A DNA stretch of 64,000 nucleotides, taken from assembly GCA_026018925.1 (NCBI GenBank), contig JAKSZU010000004.1, positions 37,033,233-37,097,232 of the forward strand. The letters run 5' to 3'. The notes below the pieces were generated by a model. The model had not been told where the DNA came from, did not search any database, and saw only the letters and a program-made list of their open reading frames with translations. This DNA is from Tupaia tana. Its lineage: Eukaryota > Chordata > Mammalia > Scandentia > Tupaiidae. This document shows positions 1-12,509 of this stretch, piece by piece (the stretch's first letter is position 1; every line of letters starts with the position of its first letter). The position numbers and the translations under genes were made by a program.

Positions 1-91
1 GTAGAATTTGGTTTGCCCAAGGAGAATGAAGGTCAATGCAAAATATGAACAAGAAGGAGAGTAGTGTATAATGAGATCAGCAAAGTAACAG

Positions 92-275
92 AGCTCAGCT
101 GCGGTGGCATGTACTGTTAAGACACTACCACTCAGAGGCTGAGGCCACATGGGAGGCCCAGGCTCAATTCCTCACCCAACCTAAACAGGCCGCACATAGT
201 GATATAAGAAAGTGGTTCTAGCTAGCTGGAAGGCTAGGGGAGGAGGATTGCAATATGGGTGAGACTGTTAAAACT
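92..275 (+). repeat. Composite SINE: tRNA-like left half, 7SL-like right half
   Basis: The left half aligns by eye with the left half of the element at 62771 (GAG-CTCAGCTG, then CATGGGAGG and CCCAGGCTCAATTCCT). The right half has AGGAGGATTGCAATATGG and TGAGAC, again shared with 62771. The right half resembles the GAGGCTGAGGCAGGAGGAT segment of 7SL-derived SINEs. Confidence 0.6.
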
Positions 276-283
276 ATTTCTCT

Positions 284-523
284 GGGGCCAGCAGCTGGTA
301 TGGTGCTGAGGTGCTGGACTCACCATGGCCGACCATAGTTGGAGTTCCAGACCCAGTGGCTTGAAAATCACTCCAGATGTGTGTGCCTATGTGCCCAAAG
401 TCCCTAGAGGAGAATGGAGAAGGAATTGGGGAGAATTAGGGAGGAGTGTTTCTTACTTTCCCTTTCTGTTTCTCTGTTTCTCTCTGGCAAGTGCACAGGC
501 CCTATAACAAAAAATAAATAAAT
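284..523 (+). repeat. tRNA-derived SINE, main family
   Basis: It starts GGGGCCAGCAGCTGG and has the middle motif GGAGAATGGAG, a TCTCTG tract, CCCTATAACAAAA and an (AAAT)n tail. The B box is damaged. Translation gives a spurious 60-residue ORF. Confidence 0.85.
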
Positions 524-730
524 TGGCTGAGCTGTGGGGGTGCAAGTGGTAGGAGGCTGCTATACTATGTTAGAGCTACATGGGAAAACCAAGTTCTATT
601 TTTGGATGGACCTGAACATTCCAGGTGGGCACAAGTCTGTGGTCCTGGCTGTCTGGAATAATGGGAAAGGTTCATGGTATGAGAAATCTTGTTGAGAGTA
701 CCAGTTTCAAATAAGAAAAAGAAAAAGAGG
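524..730 (+). repeat. Composite tRNA/7SL-like SINE, old copy
   Basis: The left half (GGCTGAGCTGTGGGGGTGC, CATGGGAAAACC) and right half (CCAGGTGGGCACAAG, CTGTGGTCCTGGCTG) parallel the elements at 92 and 62771. It is diverged, and an A/G-rich tail follows to about 780. Confidence 0.45.
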
Positions 731-780
731 AAAAGAGAAAGGGAGAAAGAAAAAAGAAACTTAAAAAAAATCTATTCCTC

Positions 781-1390
781 TCTCATAAAAAAAAAATTGT
801 TAGACAGGTAGCGGATAATAGATCAGGGAGACTTACAAGCTATAGTCAGTATTTTGGGTATAATCTAAATGCGACAGACAGCTATACATGGTTTTCAAGT
901 ATCATCTGGCTTCTATTTTTTTAAAGTATACTTCAGTTACTGTAGAAAAAGTTTTTTATAGTCTCCATGAATAAAAATAGAAAGACCACTGAGAAAAATC
1001 CAGATGACAGTTAATATAGCTTCGGGTAGTTTCGAAAACTGTTAATGTGAGCAGAATATACAACTATGGGATAGCTATTGGAAATAGAACCATCGAGCAG
1101 TTGTGGTTTCCTCATGAACAAATATATCAGACGAGGAAAGGGGAAGAATCAAACACAATGCCTGGGGTTTTGCTTTGAGCAACTAGGAAGATGACAGTGC
1201 TATTTATTGATACGGAACGAAGGAGAAACAGATTTAGTTGGGGAAATAAAGAATTCTGTTTGGGCCATGTGGAGTCCAAGATGCCTATTAGGCATCCATT
1301 GTGAATGTTGAGTAGGCAGTGACTATAGAAATCACTGTATATATTTGAATTACCCCTAAAGGCTTCTGAGTTTATAATTCTGATGTAATG
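781..1390. other. Intron sequence without recognised repeat
   Basis: A/T-rich, with no ORF, splice pair or repeat that I recognise. Confidence 0.5.
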
Positions 1391-1394
1391 GGTA

Positions 1395-1640
1395 GGTTAA
1401 GAATGTTGGTTCAGGAGTAAAAAGATCTTCAAATCCAGGTTCTGCTGCTTCCCAGCTCTGTGACTTTTGGCTAGATTCTTAAGTTGTCTAGACTTTGGAA
1501 TCCTCATTTCTCTAATCAGATTAAAATATTATGTAACTCATATATTGATTGTGAAGATTTAAAAATTTAATTTATGAAAATTATTTAAGCAAGTACATGG
1601 AAAAATGTAAGTGTACAATATAATTAGGTATTATTTGCCG
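1395..1640 (+). repeat. MIR SINE
   Basis: Forward MIR pattern: GGTTAAGAATGTTGG, then TTCTGCTGCTTCCCAGCTCTG TGACTTTTGG and CCTCATTTCTCTAATC. Ancient and diverged. Confidence 0.65.
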
Positions 1641-1750
1641 AACATCTACTCTGAGGTATGCCCTTTGTATTCATTATTTCACTTAATCTTTCCAAACTCC
1701 CCACATCATCCCTCTATGAGCTAAATAACAGTCTACAGGAGACTAGGAAC
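1640..1750 (-). repeat. MIR fragment, reverse
   Basis: TTCATTATTTCACTTAATC followed by a degraded cATTATCCC-type block is the reverse MIR order. Confidence 0.5.
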
Positions 1751-2218
1751 AGGAAAAAAAAATGCAAACACAGATTTATTTTTCACTTTTCAACAAAATA
1801 GGAATACCTGTATAGACTATCCCTTACTTATCAATGTAGGAAACATGTCTATGAACCTGAAATGTGAATCTCTCCATTGAAATTCAGATTTTTATGTCTA
1901 TTTATCTTCTTTGCTGTCTCTCCTCACAAACTTAACATAATCTGATTTCTACTGTCTTTCTCAACTCAGTTGATAACAACTCAGGCCTTCAAATTGCTCA
2001 GGTATAAAGATGACTACTATCTCACAGTCATCCTTGGCTTGTCTTCACATCACCCAGTGGTGTCACCAAAGATTCAGAATCCTCTTACCTTCTCTTTCTG
2101 CTATCCTGGTGCTCACCCTCAAAGCTATAACATTGCTACTAATTGTCTATGCATTGACTCCCCTGTTCCAAGCAGAAAACAGAGAAAAGGACAAAGAGGA
2201 AAGGATAAGGAGCTGTCT

Positions 2219-2461
2219 TAGCCGGCAGTTGGTGGTGATTACAACGGCTGGATCCCACACACCTGACTGTGCAATTTGAATCCCAGACCAGGCAGCAGGA
2301 GAAAAGTGCTGAGTGTGTGCATGTGTGTGCCCCAAATCCTAAGAGGACAGTGGAAAAAAAGGGATTATGGCATGGCCATCCTCCCTGGGGGATACTTTCT
2401 TCCTTTCCCTTAGTCTCTCTTTCTGCTGAGCATACACACCTTAAAAATAAATAAATAAATA
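2219..2461 (+). repeat. tRNA-derived SINE, main family, old
   Basis: It starts AGCCGGCAGTTGGTGGTG and carries GGATCCCACA, CCCTGGGGG, a pyrimidine tract and an (AAAT)n tail. The A and B boxes are eroded. Confidence 0.8.
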
Positions 2462-3074
2462 GTCTCAGCCAGTAAGATTTGTCTTCTATATTGTGAACTC
2501 CCTGCTAATAAAATTATTGCTTCTCAACTTGTTTAACCTGTAAAATACACCATATCATATGATCTGTCCTAATATTGAAAAGGAACACTTTTCCTAGAGA
2601 TATCCACCTACATTTCCTTGGCCAGAAGAACTATGAACTTGGACACTCTTTGCCTCAAGGCAGAGTAGGAGACAAAGATTGTGAGTGTCTTGGAGCAGCT
2701 AGTTCAGTGCCTGTCATACACAATTTGTCTCTTCCTGAGTTGTTAATCTTTCAAGAATCTGTTCAGCCTCCTGGCTTTGGGCCATCCCCCCAAGACTCTC
2801 TGTTTCAAGGTGGCCACCACTTGCTCACAGACCTAGGAATTCTCAACTCTTTGCTAAATTCTTATTTCACACCTCAGCAGCAGTGTCCCGGGTCACATGA
2901 GAACTTCTAGGTTTACCATGTGATTTCTACGGATTAGGAAAACGATGTGGCAGGGAGTGGAACAGATATGGCAAAATCTGTGTCCCTCTATCTAAATAAA
3001 CCATCCTGACATTTCTATTCTACATTTGTCCTATGCCAGGGAGCTAGAACTACAGAGAAGAGCATCTAAATCTT

Positions 3075-3190
3075 TGCACATATTATTTAATTTAGTACAG
3101 CACAGCAGGCTTTTAGCTATCACAGTTTTATTATACACAAGGAAACTAAGTTTCAGTTTAAACCCAAGGATCTTTAACTGGACAATGGAG
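3075..3190 (-). repeat. MIR fragment, reverse
   Basis: CACATATTATTTAATTTAG followed by CACAAGGAAACTAAG matches the reverse MIR layout. Confidence 0.55.
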
Positions 3191-3458
3191 TCTGCCTAAG
3201 TTAAGATCCTCCACCTGGTCCAATATGTTCAACTTCTGCTAAGTAGATCTTTCCCAGGGCAGTAATTTCCTACTACCCATAAGAGCCTGAGTCACTTCGA
3301 TTATTTCCTAGTTGGACTGACAACAAGGGGAAGCTTAAAAGTTTCTAAGCAGTCATTCCCACAGTTAAGAGTTGTTGAAGTTGCCTTCATTCTTGGGCTT
3401 TCCATTCCTCATCCTAAATGCTTACCTACATAAAGATTTCGATTTGTGGAAATTATAT

Positions 3459-3464
3459 TTTTTT

Positions 3465-3496
<32 letters not shown>

Positions 3497-3748
3497 TTTT
3501 TTAATTGCTATAGGCCATGTGCTGTCACTGGGGTGGGGGAGGTGGAGGGTATGGAGAGAGAGAGAAAGGGACAAGGCAGTCCCCAGAGGGAATGGCCATG
3601 CTGCAATCCCTTCTCAATTCTCGAGATTTTGGGCATGAGTACAAAAGTGCCTGGAGTGTTTTTCACACTACTGGTCTGAAACTAAAACTGTGCGGTTGGC
3701 CACATGGCATCCAGCTGCCTTAACCACCATGCCACCTGTCTGGCCCCC
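3459..3748 (-). repeat. tRNA-derived SINE, main family
   Basis: Reverse copy: poly-T at the left, TTGCTATAGG, AATCCCTTCTC, TTTTGGGCATG and the head reading CCACCTGTCTGGCCCC at the right end. The tail is an interrupted T-rich tract. Confidence 0.85.
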
Positions 3749-3749
3749 A

Positions 3750-6140
3750 AAAAACGGATTCTAAAAGGAGAAATAGTCTTGGAGTAGGAAGAACATAAGC
3801 AAAAGTGAGTAAATATAGCTCCGGGAGAGTACCTGATTCAGCTTGGTTGGAGTATGGGTAAACAACGGCGACACATGCATTTATAAAGTCAGGTTCGAAT
3901 GATACTGTGAGACCTTGACTACCAAGCAGAGTAGTCTGAACTCTGTTCAGCTGGCAAGCATGACGTAGTAAAGGTTAGAGATAGGGAGTTAAATTACGCC
4001 TTGTGTTTTGTGCTACAATTTAAAAGGAAGTTCCGAAATTGCCTTCAGTATCAAGGAAACATGATAATTGCATAAAAAGATCAGTAAGGGGGATTTGAGA
4101 GTTTTGTGTCCTTTCCTGTCATACTTCTGTATTTTCCAAGATGGCAATGAGAATTGTCATCAGAACTGTCAGTATCAGAACTCTCAGCCTTTAAACTGAG
4201 ATAATCAGTGATCTCCAAACTCATTTTTCCTAGTAAAAGTTGTACCTACTTATGTTAAGTAAAAGATGACCCTAGCCATCTCCCAATTCTATGTTAAAAT
4301 AATTTCTGAATTGCAAAAACAGAATGGAAAGTGAAATAAGTAGTATTGCTTATATAGAATAAAATGCTCATGCTTCAAAACAGAATTTAAAAGTATATTG
4401 AATATCAAAGATGTTAAGTGACTCGTTTATAAAACTGAGGAGCAGCATACAGTGAACTCAGCTAGACTGCTTAAGGATGATGGTTTTCATTTGTTCCAGG
4501 AATGCCACATTATTGAGGTGGCATAGAAAACAGTATATCCATCTGTGAGTCAGAAATATGTGAGTCAGAAACACTGTGCGAAGAGCCCTCTGTCCTTTTG
4601 ATTACTGAAACTGATGTTTTGGTTTGACTGGGTAATTTACCAGTAAGTTAAGATAATTGAGTATTAAAGAGGAAATCCATGTTGAGAGAATTGGTTGTGA
4701 AAAGATAAAATAGGGAAATGGAATTATTGACAGAGCTGAGAAGTATACAGGGATGTCTCTATCAAATAAATCAACCCTTCAAATGACTTGTTTAACTGTG
4801 CCAGTCAGAGGACAGGCATGTAGAAGCAGCTGAAAGGGGTGCTTTGCAAGTGTCTTTCTTCAATAGCTTAGACTTGAAGGCAGTAACTGTTTATGATTAT
4901 TGAAAAAATGGATTGGTAAAATAACAATGCCCTTTCCAAAACAGAAATCTGAATACAATAATTGACACCAGAATAGGAAAATTAATTCACATTGATTAAA
5001 AAGCAAGGACTTCTCTGTTCACTTCAAAACACCACTTCCGTACTGTCTTTTGTAAAAATTGCTCTGGAAAGAAAAATAGAAGTGTGCCATAGAGAATTAG
5101 GGCTTTTTCTACTCTGTGCAAAGTATTGTCACAGTCCCTAAGGATATTGTATTGGAGAGGCCATTCTCCAAACCTGACTTGCTCCATCTTACCTGGGCTT
5201 TGGGGAATGAAATGGGGAACTGTCAGCTTAATGAAGGGCGAGCTGTGACCTGCTCATAGGCATTTGGTTTAAATTACAGGAAGATTTAATTTCCAAAAAT
5301 AATGGCAAATAACAGTGAAGCCTGGAAACATTGCTTGAGCTCTAATAGAATCATGATACCATTTATTTTCAGACCACTGACGTTTCTGAAACTCTTCACA
5401 TGCAAAATCAATGTTAAGTACCTTTGTAGAAATTGGATGCATTTTACATAAGATTACTGCTAGCCCCAGGACAGAGATTCACAAAAACAGTGCAGAGACA
5501 GTGCCTTGAGTACACTAGAAAACTGAGTATGGGCGCCTCTGGCAGATCTGGCATCCCCTTTTTCATACTTTTATCCTTTAAACTGTCTTTCTGTTTTATG
5601 AAGTTTCTAGTGTGTTTGTCTATCCAACCGGATTAACAATACATTGTATTCTTTCTGTACTTTGCACTGTTTCAAACACATTAGGAAATCATTTTTGAAT
5701 TGATAGTGTTTTATACAATGGTAAATACAACAATAAGATCACCTAGAAATGAGGATAGATGAAGGAAAGAGAGCAGAGAAGTGAGCACAGGGACTCTCCA
5801 ACATTTCATTTGGGAAAAGGTTAAAGACCAATGAACGAGGAGAAAACCTAGAAAAAGGTGGTATCTTGAAAGTCAAATGAAGAGAAAGATAATTGTGTCA
5901 AATATTCTCTACATTTATGAAAGATGTTGGGGAAATTGACCATTGGTTTGGACAATGATGTTGATCAGAGAAATTTACTATGAAATGTTGTGAACTAAAT
6001 CCTGGTTGCAGTACATTAAGAAGAAAGTATGTGTTAAAGAAATTTGTACAATGTAAGAACAACTTTTCTTTGAAGAGTTCTATTTAAAAAGTAATGCCAA
6101 AAAATGAGGCATAAAATGGAGGGTCACATGGATAAACCCA
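3750..6140. other. Intron sequence, no recognised repeat or gene
   Basis: About 2.4 kb of A/T-rich non-repeat sequence. ORFs here are short (under 70 residues) and show no domain I recognise. It includes a direct repeat TGTGAGTCAGAAA at about 4551 and 4559. Confidence 0.55.
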
Positions 6141-6673
6141 CATTTTTTTGTTAAAGTATGTATTTATTTAGGTACAATTGACATGCAAAAATTGATTTTT
6201 TAAAGTATACAATTTCTATGAATATATTTCCAAATTGTACACTTTAAAGCACACATACACTGATGAAATCATCATCACACGCAAGATAATGAATATATCC
6301 ATCAAGCCCAAATATTTCCCTTAGTAATCCCTTCTATGTTTCCCCTTATCCCCAGGAAATCACTCATCTTCTTTCTGTTAAAGTAGATTAACTTTATTTT
6401 ATCTAATTTTTAAGGTTGAATCATACTCATTTTAGCTGCCTTCCTTCACTCAGCTTAATTTAAGATTCATTCATATTGATGCAGATATCAACAGCTCCCT
6501 CCTTTTCATTGCTAAGTGGTATTCCACTATATGGATATATCACAGTTCTTTACCTGTTGTGTTCGGTTGTTTCTGTTTTTTACTATAAAAAGTGTAATAT
6601 TCATTACATGATTCTACATGCACAATCATATCATCTATGAATAAGTCTTTATTCTTTATTTTTTCTTCTTATA

Positions 6674-6919
6674 TATTTTGCTATAGAGTATGTATACTTG
6701 CTGGGAAGAGACAGAGAGAAAAGGAAAATGGGAAATCAACCCCAGGGGGGATGGCTACACCACAATCCTTTCTTCTCCATTCTCCTCTCAGCACTTTGGG
6801 CATGCACTCACACACACCCTGTGTGTTTTTCAGGCTGCCAGGTCCAGGATTCGAACCAGGGAATTGGCCATAACCATGTGCAACCCAGCACCTTAACCAC
6901 CATGCTGCATGCTGTCCCC
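6674..6919 (-). repeat. tRNA-derived SINE inside L1
   Basis: Reverse copy with TTTTGCTATAGAG, CCAGGGGGGATGGC, TTCTCCATTCTCCTCTC, GGATTCGAACC and ACCTTAACCACCATGC. It divides the L1 3' UTR from ORF2-like sequence. Confidence 0.85.
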
Positions 6920-8597
6920 AAATAAAGATATCTTTATTTTCCAGGGTAGATGCTTTCACATCTTCTTCTTTGGCCTATTGTACTGATTAGACTTTTAAGT
7001 CCGATGTTGACTAGAAGTGGTAAGAACATGTATTCTTACCTTGTTCCTAATGTAGGAGGAAGCAGCTCCATTTTTCACTGTAAAAGACTATGTTAACTGA
7101 TGGTTTTTTACATAAGTGCCTTTTTTACCAGGTTAAGAAATTTCCCTCCTATTCCTGGTAATCTGGAAATCATTATCAGGAATAGGTGTGAACTTAATGA
7201 AGTGCTTTTTTTCCCTGTGTCTACCGAGGTAATTACATTTTTTGTTTGTTTTCTGGTGTGTTAATATGTTAAATTACATTGATTGATGTTTGAGTATATA
7301 ACAACTTTATATTTTTTGGATTAACCTCACTTTACCACAATGTGTCATGTCATTCTCTTCATATAGTATTGTATTTAATTTGCTATAATTTTGTTAAATT
7401 TTTTCCATGTGTGTTGATGGGGATATTATCTGAAGTTTTCTTTGGGGAAGTTATTTTTTGTTTGTTTTTGGCATCAAAAAGATTCTGACCTCATACAATG
7501 AGTTGGGAAAGGTATGTCCAGTTTTCTGGAAGGGTATGTAGGATCAGTAAAATTCCTTTACTTTTTTGGCGAAATTCACCAGTAAAGTCATATGGGCATG
7601 CAGTTTTCTTTGTAGAAATGTTTTATACTTTAAAATTCAATTTTTGTTATTGATACAGGTCTATTTGTGTTATTTTGTTCTTCTTAAGTGAATGTTGATG
7701 ATTTATATCTTTTGAGGAATTTATCCATTTCATGTAAGTTGTTGAATTTATTAGTATAAACTTACTTATGATTTTAAAAATTATCTTTATAATATTGTTA
7801 TAGTCTATACTTTTTCATTTCTAATACTGGTAATTTGTATCTTCTCACTTTTGTTCCTGTGAATTTGACTAGAAGTTGGTCAATTTTATTAATTACTAAG
7901 GAAACCTATCTTGGCTTCACTGGCTTTTCTTGTTATCTCTTTCTGTATTTTATTTATTTTTACTCTTATCTTTGTGTTTTTTCCTGCTGTTTACTTTGGG
8001 GTTCATTTGTTCTTAATTTCCTAAGCTAGAGACTGAAGTCATTTATTTTTTTAAATTTTCCAATAAAGGTACTTAGTACTATATAATCCTGTCAGTACTG
8101 CTTTGACAAATGTTTACGTATAATGTTTTCATTTTCATTTATAATATATCAAAATACTTGTAATTTATTTTTGATTTTGTCTTTGTTCCTTAAGTTATTT
8201 AGAGTATGTTTAGTTTCTGAATACTTAGATCTTTTTAGACATTTTTCTGATTGATTTCTAATTTAATTTCTCTCTGATGAGAGAACAAACTTTGTATGAC
8301 TTGGATAAAAACAAAACAAAACAAAACTTGTTGGGACTTGTTTTGTAACCTAGAATTTCATCTGTATTGGGAATGTTCCATACAACTCTTGAGAAGACTG
8401 TGTATTTAGCTACTTTTGGGTATAAAGTTCTATCAGTATTAATTAGATCAAATTTATAATATCATTCAAGTCTCTTTAACATTATGGGTTTCTGTTTATT
8501 AGTTCTATCAATTAGTTAGACTATAATTGTGAATGTTTTTATTATTTATGCTTTCAGTTTTATATATTTTGAAACTCTCCTATGGAGTACATAAATA

Positions 8598-8651
8598 TTG
8601 GGTTATGGAGAAAGTCATGACAAATATGTAGTAACTTTTCCAATGACCCAA
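8598..8651. mobile_element. Mariner-type MITE, 54 bp
   Basis: Terminal inverted repeats TTGGGTTATGGAGAAAGT and its complement ACTTTTCCAATGACCCAA, flanked by TA at 8596 and 8652. Same ends as the elements at 16050 and 26000. Too short to encode anything; moved by a transposase supplied in trans. Confidence 0.75.
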
Positions 8652-8757
8652 TATTTAGAATTGTTATATCTCATTGCTTCATAGCCTTTGACTAAGATCA
8701 AGTGTTTAATTTTTATATCATTTTTATAAATTGACTCCTTATCAACAAGTAATTGGG

Positions 8758-8988
8758 GGACCAGCAGTTAGCATAATGGCTACATCGCTGAACTCCCATG
8801 TAGTCGACCGCGGTTTGAGTCCCGGACCCAGTGGCTTAAACTCATGCTGGGCGCGTGTGCATGCGTTCTCAAGATCCCGAGGAGAGAATGGAGGAGAAGA
8901 GATTGTGGTGTGGCCGTACCCACTGGGGGTTGATTTCTTGCTTTCTGTCTCTCTCTCTCTGTCTTTCTGGCGAGCGCACGCACCCTAT

Positions 8989-9056
<68 letters not shown>

Positions 9057-9076
9057 ACCTCTCCAACAACAACAAA
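8758..9076 (+). repeat. tRNA-derived SINE with a 64-A tract
   Basis: GGGACCAGCAGTTAGCATAATGG head, B-box-like GGTTTGAGTCC, GGCGAGCGCACGCACCCTATAGC, then 64 uninterrupted A at 8992-9055. Target-site duplication AAGTAATTGGG at 8747-8757 and 9077-9087. Confidence 0.93.
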
Positions 9077-9087
9077 AAGTAATTGGG

Positions 9088-9300
9088 TCAGCTTAGTGGC
9101 ATGCAGTAGTGTGCTACTCAAGCAGTGCTGGACCCATACAGAAGATCTGGGTTCGGTTTCCCAGTCCGTCTGTATATACCAGATATGCATACCTGTGATC
9201 ATGGCTGGCTGTGAAGACTGTTGGGTAGACAGAGGTGCTTGTCTCTCTTTCTCTCTTTCTCTCTGCATCTCTCGCTCATGAAAGAAAGAAAGAAAGTTTT
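9088..9300 (+). repeat. Second SINE family
   Basis: The head TCAGCTTAGTGGCATGCAG and promoter-like GGGTTCGGTTTCCC differ from the main family. The middle has GATCATGGCTGGCTG; the end is a TCTCTTTCTCTC tract, CTCATG and (AAAG)n. Related to copies at 16970, 45098 and 61156. Confidence 0.7.
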
Positions 9301-9308
9301 TTTAAAAA

Positions 9309-9545
9309 TGGGGCAAGCAGGTGGCATGGTGGTTAAGATGACTGGATCCCACATGGGCAACTGTGTAGTGATTCCCGGACCTGGCATCTTCAGAAACACA
9401 TGGAGCATGGCCAAAATCCCAAAAAGAAAAGGAGAGATCACAGCATAGCCATCCCCAGGGGAGGGGGTGCTTTCTCACTTTTCCTGTTTCTCTCTCTGTC
9501 TCTCTCTTCCAGAGATCACACTCGCCCTCTAGCAAACTAAAAAAC
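9309..9545 (+). repeat. tRNA-derived SINE, main family
   Basis: GGGGCAAGCAGGTGGCATGG head, GATTCCCGGACC, CCATCCCCAGGGGAGG, pyrimidine tract, and CGCCCTCTAGCAAAC before the A-rich tail. It follows the previous SINE directly. Confidence 0.85.
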
Positions 9546-10609
9546 AAAAGGAAGAAAAGATTATTTTTATTCCCGATAATATTCTCAGCTCTAAAATCTA
9601 CTTTTTCTTACATTAATATAGGCATCTAGATTTCTTTTGATTACTTTATCATGATACACCTTTTTTCATTCTTTTCTCTTTTAACCTATGTGTGTCATTC
9701 TATTTAATATATACTATTATAAGCAACATTTAGTTGGTTCATGCTTTCTTATCCATCTTGAAAATGTTTGCCTTTTAATTGTGTTTGGATCATTTGCATT
9801 TAAAGAGATTATTGTCATGGTCAGGTTTAAGTCTTCCATGTTGCCATTTGCTTTCTCTACTCATGTTTTCTTTCTTTCCTGTTCTGTTTTGAATAGTTGT
9901 TTTAAGCTCCCATACTCTTTTCTTTGTTAATGTATTACCTGCAATCACTTTTTAAATCAATTGTTGCATTAGAATGTATGGTATAAATCTTTGGCTTATT
10001 GCAGTCTACCTTCAAGCAGCATTATGCCACTTCACATATAGAATAAGAATCTTGACACATATATTGTCATTTCTCGTTTCTTTGTTTTTATGCTATTATT
10101 GTCATACTATTCACTTCTATATGTGAGATAAACTTTGCAATACGTTGCTTTTATTTTTACTTTTTGATTAGTTATCTTTTAAAGATTTTAATAAGATGAT
10201 AAACTTCATTACTTTGTGTAAAACCAGATATCCATCTAATATCATTTCCCCTCTGCCTGAAGGATTTCCTTTACCATTTCTTGAATATCAGATTTGCTAG
10301 AGATGAATTCTTTCAACCTCAAGTTTCTGATGGAAGTCTTTTTGGTTGTTGTTTTTGTGCATCTGTTTGTTTTTAGATATAAATCTTTACAGTTTGATTG
10401 CTTGCTGATGTTCAAATGGGAACGGATGATGCAGGGGAGAGTAAGCTTACTACAGTTGCATAGTTGATGGGTAGGTGAGAAAGGGCAGGTTCAGAACAGA
10501 GGAACTGGCTTCAGATTAACTTTATGGAAATTTATCAATAATAGCGAGAAGAAAGGCAGATGTTTACGGACACAAGTGAGCTGACTGAATCTTTAATGTA
10601 TCCAGTCAA

Positions 10610-10790
10610 ACTGGGTGTAAATATAGGATCTGACATTTAGTACCTGAATGGTCATCATCGAGTTATTTAAACCCTTTGAACTTCAGTTTCACGTCTACAC
10701 TATCAAGTTCCTTTCTTCCTCACAAAGTGCTTATAGAAATGAAATGAGGTCATGTATACCAAAGGATTAAGATCATGCTCACTACCTGTG
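10610..10790 (+). repeat. MIR fragment
   Basis: GAGTTATTTAAACCCTTTGAACTTCAGTTTC, in the forward MIR order, followed by AGTGCTTATAG AAATGAAATGAGG. Confidence 0.5.
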
Positions 10791-11350
10791 GGGAAGAAAC
10801 AAAATGTGTAGTTTTCCTATGCTTTATTGCTTAAGCAAGGGAGAAACTGTTCTGGATCTCATTTTTCCACCTGTCCTTTCTCTTCTCCCCTTTCCCTAAC
10901 CCTTCCCTCCTTCCAGAAAGAGCACATTTAAAATCCAAATGCCAGGCTGTCTGCAGGTGCAGTGTTCAAGACGGATAACATTTGGAGGCCAGATGTTAAC
11001 TGACATAAACACTATTAAGTGCTATGCAGACCGGAGACTGAGGCATTGATTTCCAATTTTATGATTATTATTTGAGTTCACAGCAAACCATACTGTCATT
11101 CCTTCCACCCACTTACCATCACCAGAAAGAGATATATAGCCTATTCAATCTCAAGAGAATATAAATTATTTTTAAAAATACAAAATTCCTTAAATGTTAA
11201 GTAATGGCATTTTACAAACCAAAACCTGGGAATGCATCATGGATATAAACCCTAATACCACCCTGAAGCTCTCTCTGAAAGGTCAATGACTTGTGAAAAT
11301 TGATCTGAAAACCAGTCTCATTTTCTGATAAAAGCCCAGAGTCACATCCA

Positions 11351-11351
<1 letters not shown>

Positions 11352-11392
<41 letters not shown>
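11352..11392 (+). repeat. Poly-A tract, 41 A
   Basis: An uninterrupted run of 41 A after CACATCCAC. No SINE body is visible upstream. It may be the tail of a small unrecognised retroposon or an expanded tract. Confidence 0.9.
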
Positions 11393-11395
<3 letters not shown>

Positions 11396-11579
11396 AAACT
11401 ATGACACATTTTTATATCAACTGATATTTTGACTTTGAATGTGCTTAAGGTTCGAATGAGAGCTGGCCCAGTGGCAGGAAATAGATAAAAGAACCTATCT
11501 CTGAATGAAAAAATACTTTTAGAAAATAATAAGTTAGGTCTTCCATGAATCACTGAGGTGGTAGCTAGTGTTTGATGGA

Positions 11580-12500
11580 CTCACAAGGTCAATTATTTAT
11601 CCATTAATCCACTGGACATATATTTGTTCAGAAATAGCAGTATGCTCCAGGCAAGGGCAGTGCTCTAGTGAATAACAGTGGTAAATAAAACAAGTGGCCC
11701 TCATGGGGCTTAGTGTCTTATGAGATAGGAAGACAATTTAAGTAAAGAAATGAATTGATAGATAGATAAATCAATTAAATAGCTATCGTAGGTACTACGA
11801 AGAAAAGGGGACCCCCATAAATAATGAATTAGAGAAGGAATCTTAATCAGTGACTTAATCTATGGCTTTAAGTCATAGAGTGAGAGGAAAACAGTCATAA
11901 AAAGAGTGGGGAAGAAAACAAGCAGAGAGAACAGGATTTATGCATTCAACAAACATTTATTTGACACTTTCTATAAGCCAGGAACTGTTTGAAGCAAATA
12001 AGATATATCAGTGAACAAAGTACACCCATGCAAAATCACTGAGGTGTGAAAGGATTTGTGTGTTTCTGGAACAGAAAGGAAGCCCCTGATGCTGCACCAC
12101 AGTGAGCAGACGACAGCATGGAATAAAATGAAGTTGGAGGGTGACGGGGCTAAGTTATGTCAGGATTTATAATCCATGAGGAGTTTAGATTTTATTCCAA
12201 GTGAAATGATGATTTTGATTTTTGTGTTAAAAGACTGTTCTTGCTGTTATATGGCAAAGGATTTGGAAGAGGTGGAGAAAGTGAAGCAGGGAGTTTTGTA
12301 GAGTGACAATCCTAGCTCAAATAAGAAATTGTGATGCCTTGAAACAGTGGTGGCAGGAGAAATAGAAAGAAGGGCATAGGTTTGACATAGGATGGACAGA
12401 ACTTACTGGTCAACTGAAAAAGGGGATGAGGGGTCAGGAAGGAAGTAGACTCATGGATGATTCTGGTTTGTACCATTCCATGGTAAGGAGGAATGGAGAG
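11580..12500 (-). repeat. Old L2-like LINE fragment, antisense
   Basis: CATTCAACAAACATTTATTTGACACTTTC followed by GTGAACAAAG and later TTTATTCCAAGTGAAATG is the order of a reversed L2 3' end. A similar block begins near 11590. Boundaries approximate. Confidence 0.5.
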
Positions 12501-12509
12501 TAAGTGGAT

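Larger units (their letters stand above)
6140..10400 (-). mobile_element. Old L1 LINE fragment, antisense, interrupted
   Basis: The left end resembles a reversed L1 3' UTR (AAGTGGTATTCCACTATATGG). Blocks from 6920 on read as reversed ORF2, for example CTCATACAATGAGTTGGGAA, TTTATCCATTTC and GAAGTTGGTCAATTTTATT. Mammalian L1M-type by content, with no intact ORF. Interruptions are SINEs at 6674, 8758, 9088 and 9309 and a MITE at 8598. The subfamily and exact ends cannot be set by eye. Confidence 0.75.

Noticed and set aside
8780-9268. 162-codon minus-strand ORF
   Set aside because: It runs through two SINEs and the 64-A tract (poly-Phe); not a gene.
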